Source: UBA3263 sp964586765 (GTDB lineage: Bacteria > Bacteroidota > Bacteroidia > Bacteroidales > Muribaculaceae). Taken from it: a stretch of 14,684 bases of DNA. This document shows, one piece after another, positions 13,729-14,684 of this stretch. The stretch's first letter is position 1. Each line of letters opens with the position of its first letter. Where the stretch lies: NCBI GenBank assembly GCA_964586765.1, contig CAZPHN010000046.1, positions 1 through 14,684 of the forward strand, written 5' to 3'. A program made the position numbers and the translations under genes. The notes under the pieces were generated by a model. The model did no database searches. It had not been told where the DNA came from and was given only the letters and a program-made list of their open reading frames with translations.

Positions 13729-14456
13729 TTCACTGTTTTTCCGGAATGGGCAATTCGGCGGCGGTCGCCGCGCGCCTCGAGCTCAAACTTCCGCGCGACT
13801 TCGCCGACGATGTCTGGGTGATACCCGTCTACTCATGGGGAGTGCCGCCCGTCGTCGTGCGCCATATCGGTTCACTCGACCTGAGCGGCAAGATATGCCA
13901 CCTTGTCTGCACCTGCGGCGACGATACCGGAAACATTGACCGCCAGTGGCGTCAGCTGATTGAAAGCCGCGGAGGCACGCCGGGCGCGATTTTCTCCGTC
14001 CGGATGCCTAACACCTACGTCTGCCTGCCGTTCATGAATGTCGACTCGCGCGAGGTTGCCGAGCGCAAGCTCCGCGAAGCCCAAGGCCGGGTCGACATGA
14101 TTGCCGCGCGCATTGCCTCGGGCAGCCGCGAGACCGACATTAGGCGCGGAGCCATGCCCGGATTGAAATCTGCGGTAATCTACCCGTGGTTTTTCAAAAA
14201 ACTGATGCGTTCAAGCAAATTTCACCATACCGGAGCGTGTCGGGCGTGCGGAAAATGCGCAAAAGAGTGTCCGCAACACAATATTAATATAGGAGCCGAC
14301 GGGCTTCCTCAGTGGGGCAGCAATTGTGCCTTCTGTCTCCGCTGCTACCATGGTTGTAGCGTCCATGCGGTGGCATACGGCAAGCAGACGCAAAAAAAAG
14401 GACAATATTTGCATCCTGATTTCCAATGGCTTATAAAAAAGTTTAAAAATTTATAG
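13725..14456 (+). CDS. EFR1-type flavodoxin/ferredoxin fusion
   Basis: A 243-residue protein with a flavodoxin-like N-terminal domain and a C-terminal dicluster ferredoxin domain, as in the EFR1 family. The phosphate-binding loop is FSGMGNS (5-11), where most relatives have FSGTGN, so Met replaces Thr. The ferredoxin part has two CxxCxxCxxxC sets: C172, C175, C178, C182 and C201, C204, C207, C211, fit for two [4Fe-4S] clusters. The probable role is cytoplasmic electron transfer between FMN and iron-sulfur partners; the partners are unknown. It is the last gene of the run, overlapping the Smr gene by 4 nt and followed by tRNA genes with their own promoter. Confidence 0.87.
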   Translation: MIHCFSGMGNSAAVAARLELKLPRDFADDVWVIPVYSWGVPPVVVRHIGSLDLSGKICHLVCTCGDDTGNIDRQWRQLIESRGGTPGAIFSVRMPNTYVCLPFMNVDSREVAERKLREAQGRVDMIAARIASGSRETDIRRGAMPGLKSAVIYPWFFKKLMRSSKFHHTGACRACGKCAKECPQHNINIGADGLPQWGSNCAFCLRCYHGCSVHAVAYGKQTQKKGQYLHPDFQWLIKKFKNL

Positions 14457-14463
14457 CAAAATA

Positions 14464-14495
14464 TTTGGTCAGTTCGCAAAAAGTACCTAACTTTG
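14464..14495 (+). promoter_or_regulatory. Promoter of the tRNA-Gly cluster
   Basis: TTTG (14464-14467), exactly 20 bp, then TAACTTTG (14488-14495): a full match to the Bacteroidetes consensus and the best in the window. Transcription should begin near 14502, about 20 nt before the first tRNA. Confidence 0.78.
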
Positions 14496-14521
14496 CAATC
14501 GCAAAACCGACAAGAACAGAT

Positions 14522-14594
14522 GCGAAAATAGCTCAGTTGGTAGAGCACAACCTTGCCAAGGTTGGGGTCGCGGGTTCGAGTCCCGTTTTTCGCT
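14522..14594 (+). tRNA. tRNA-Gly (anticodon GCC)
   Basis: A complete 73-nt cloverleaf. The acceptor stem GCGAAAA pairs with TTTTCGC, with discriminator T14594. The D-arm is GCTC/GAGC around AGTTGGTA. The anticodon stem CAACC/GGTTG encloses TTGCCAA, giving anticodon GCC. The T-arm GCGGG/CCCGT encloses TTCGAGT. The 3' CCA is not encoded (the following bases are CAA). It decodes GGC and GGU glycine codons. Confidence 0.97.
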
Positions 14595-14598
14595 CAAA

Positions 14599-14614
14599 TT
14601 AACCCTCAGGTTAA
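14599..14614 (+). repeat. Small hairpin in the tRNA spacer
   Basis: TTAACC, loop CTCA, GGTTAA: a perfect 6-bp stem in the 39-nt spacer between the two tRNA genes. It is followed by AAAAAG instead of a T-run, so it is not a normal terminator. It may help 3' processing of the first tRNA or be fortuitous. Confidence 0.4.
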
Positions 14615-14633
14615 AAAGAGAACATTAACATAC

Positions 14634-14684
14634 GCGAAAATAGCTCAGTTGGTAGAGCACAACCTTGCCAAGGTTGGGGTCGCG
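14634..14684 (+). tRNA. tRNA-Gly (anticodon GCC), second copy, cut by the window edge
   Basis: The visible 51 nt are identical to the first 51 nt of the upstream tRNA-Gly, including the D-arm, the anticodon arm with TTGCCAA, and the beginning of the T-arm. It lies 39 nt after the first copy with no promoter between them, so both are likely cut from one precursor. The 3' end is outside the window. Confidence 0.93.

Noticed and set aside
14599..14614. Rho-independent terminator between the tRNA genes
   Set aside because: The stem is only 6 bp and is followed by A-rich sequence on the plus strand, and there is no proper T-run on the minus strand.
14522..14684. Direct repeats separated by a short spacer, as in a CRISPR array
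   Set aside because: The repeat folds as a complete tRNA-Gly cloverleaf. There are only two copies and no cas genes.

Overview
The window looks like chromosomal DNA of a gut-type Bacteroidales bacterium; a Muribaculaceae-like lineage is my best guess, but it cannot be fixed from sequence alone. Three things support this. Several genes belong to Bacteroidetes-enriched families (DUF3256, DUF2027-Smr, a TlpA-type thioredoxin lipoprotein). Starts almost never have a Shine-Dalgarno sequence. Most transcription units are preceded by the Bacteroidetes promoter form: a TTG/TTTG -33 element, 19-20 bp, then a TAnnTTTG -7 element. I place such promoters before etfB, nadC, rlmH, the toxin-antitoxin pair, the DUF3256 gene, the lipoprotein gene, xseB (weak -33) and the first tRNA.

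Layout. Positions 1-1594 (minus) hold etfB then etfA, the two subunits of an electron transfer flavoprotein; etfA runs off the left edge. nadC (1707-2552, minus) follows and makes nicotinate mononucleotide for NAD. A short divergent region with overlapping promoters separates it from rlmH (2622-3095, plus), a 23S rRNA methyltransferase. Then comes a small AT-rich type II toxin-antitoxin pair (3165-3760), which shares its stop bases with a convergent small membrane protein gene (3757-3984, minus).

Positions 4112-6006 (plus) carry a secreted DUF3256 protein and xseA, the large subunit of exonuclease VII. A 606-residue lipoprotein with a C-terminal thioredoxin domain (5978-7798, minus) overlaps the end of xseA and separates it from xseB.

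Positions 7906-14456 (plus) form a tightly packed seven-gene run: xseB, dsbD, a DUF2148 ferredoxin-like gene, a TrmH/SpoU rRNA methylase, radA, a DUF2027-Smr gene and an EFR1-type flavodoxin/ferredoxin. Five of the six junctions overlap; the other is 6 nt. It mixes DNA repair (xseB, radA, possibly Smr) with thiol and iron-sulfur redox functions (dsbD, DUF2148, EFR1). The divergent thioredoxin lipoprotein is a plausible extracytoplasmic client of DsbD. The right edge holds two identical tandem tRNA-Gly(GCC) genes; the second is cut by the window end.

Most of the window is ordinary housekeeping DNA. The parts most worth a second look are the overlapping divergent promoters at nadC/rlmH with a perfect 21-bp palindrome, the promoter core repeated at xseB, the toxin-antitoxin pair with a candidate operator inside its promoter, and the redox-plus-repair operon next to a thioredoxin lipoprotein. 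I did not find a clearly new defence or mobile system.
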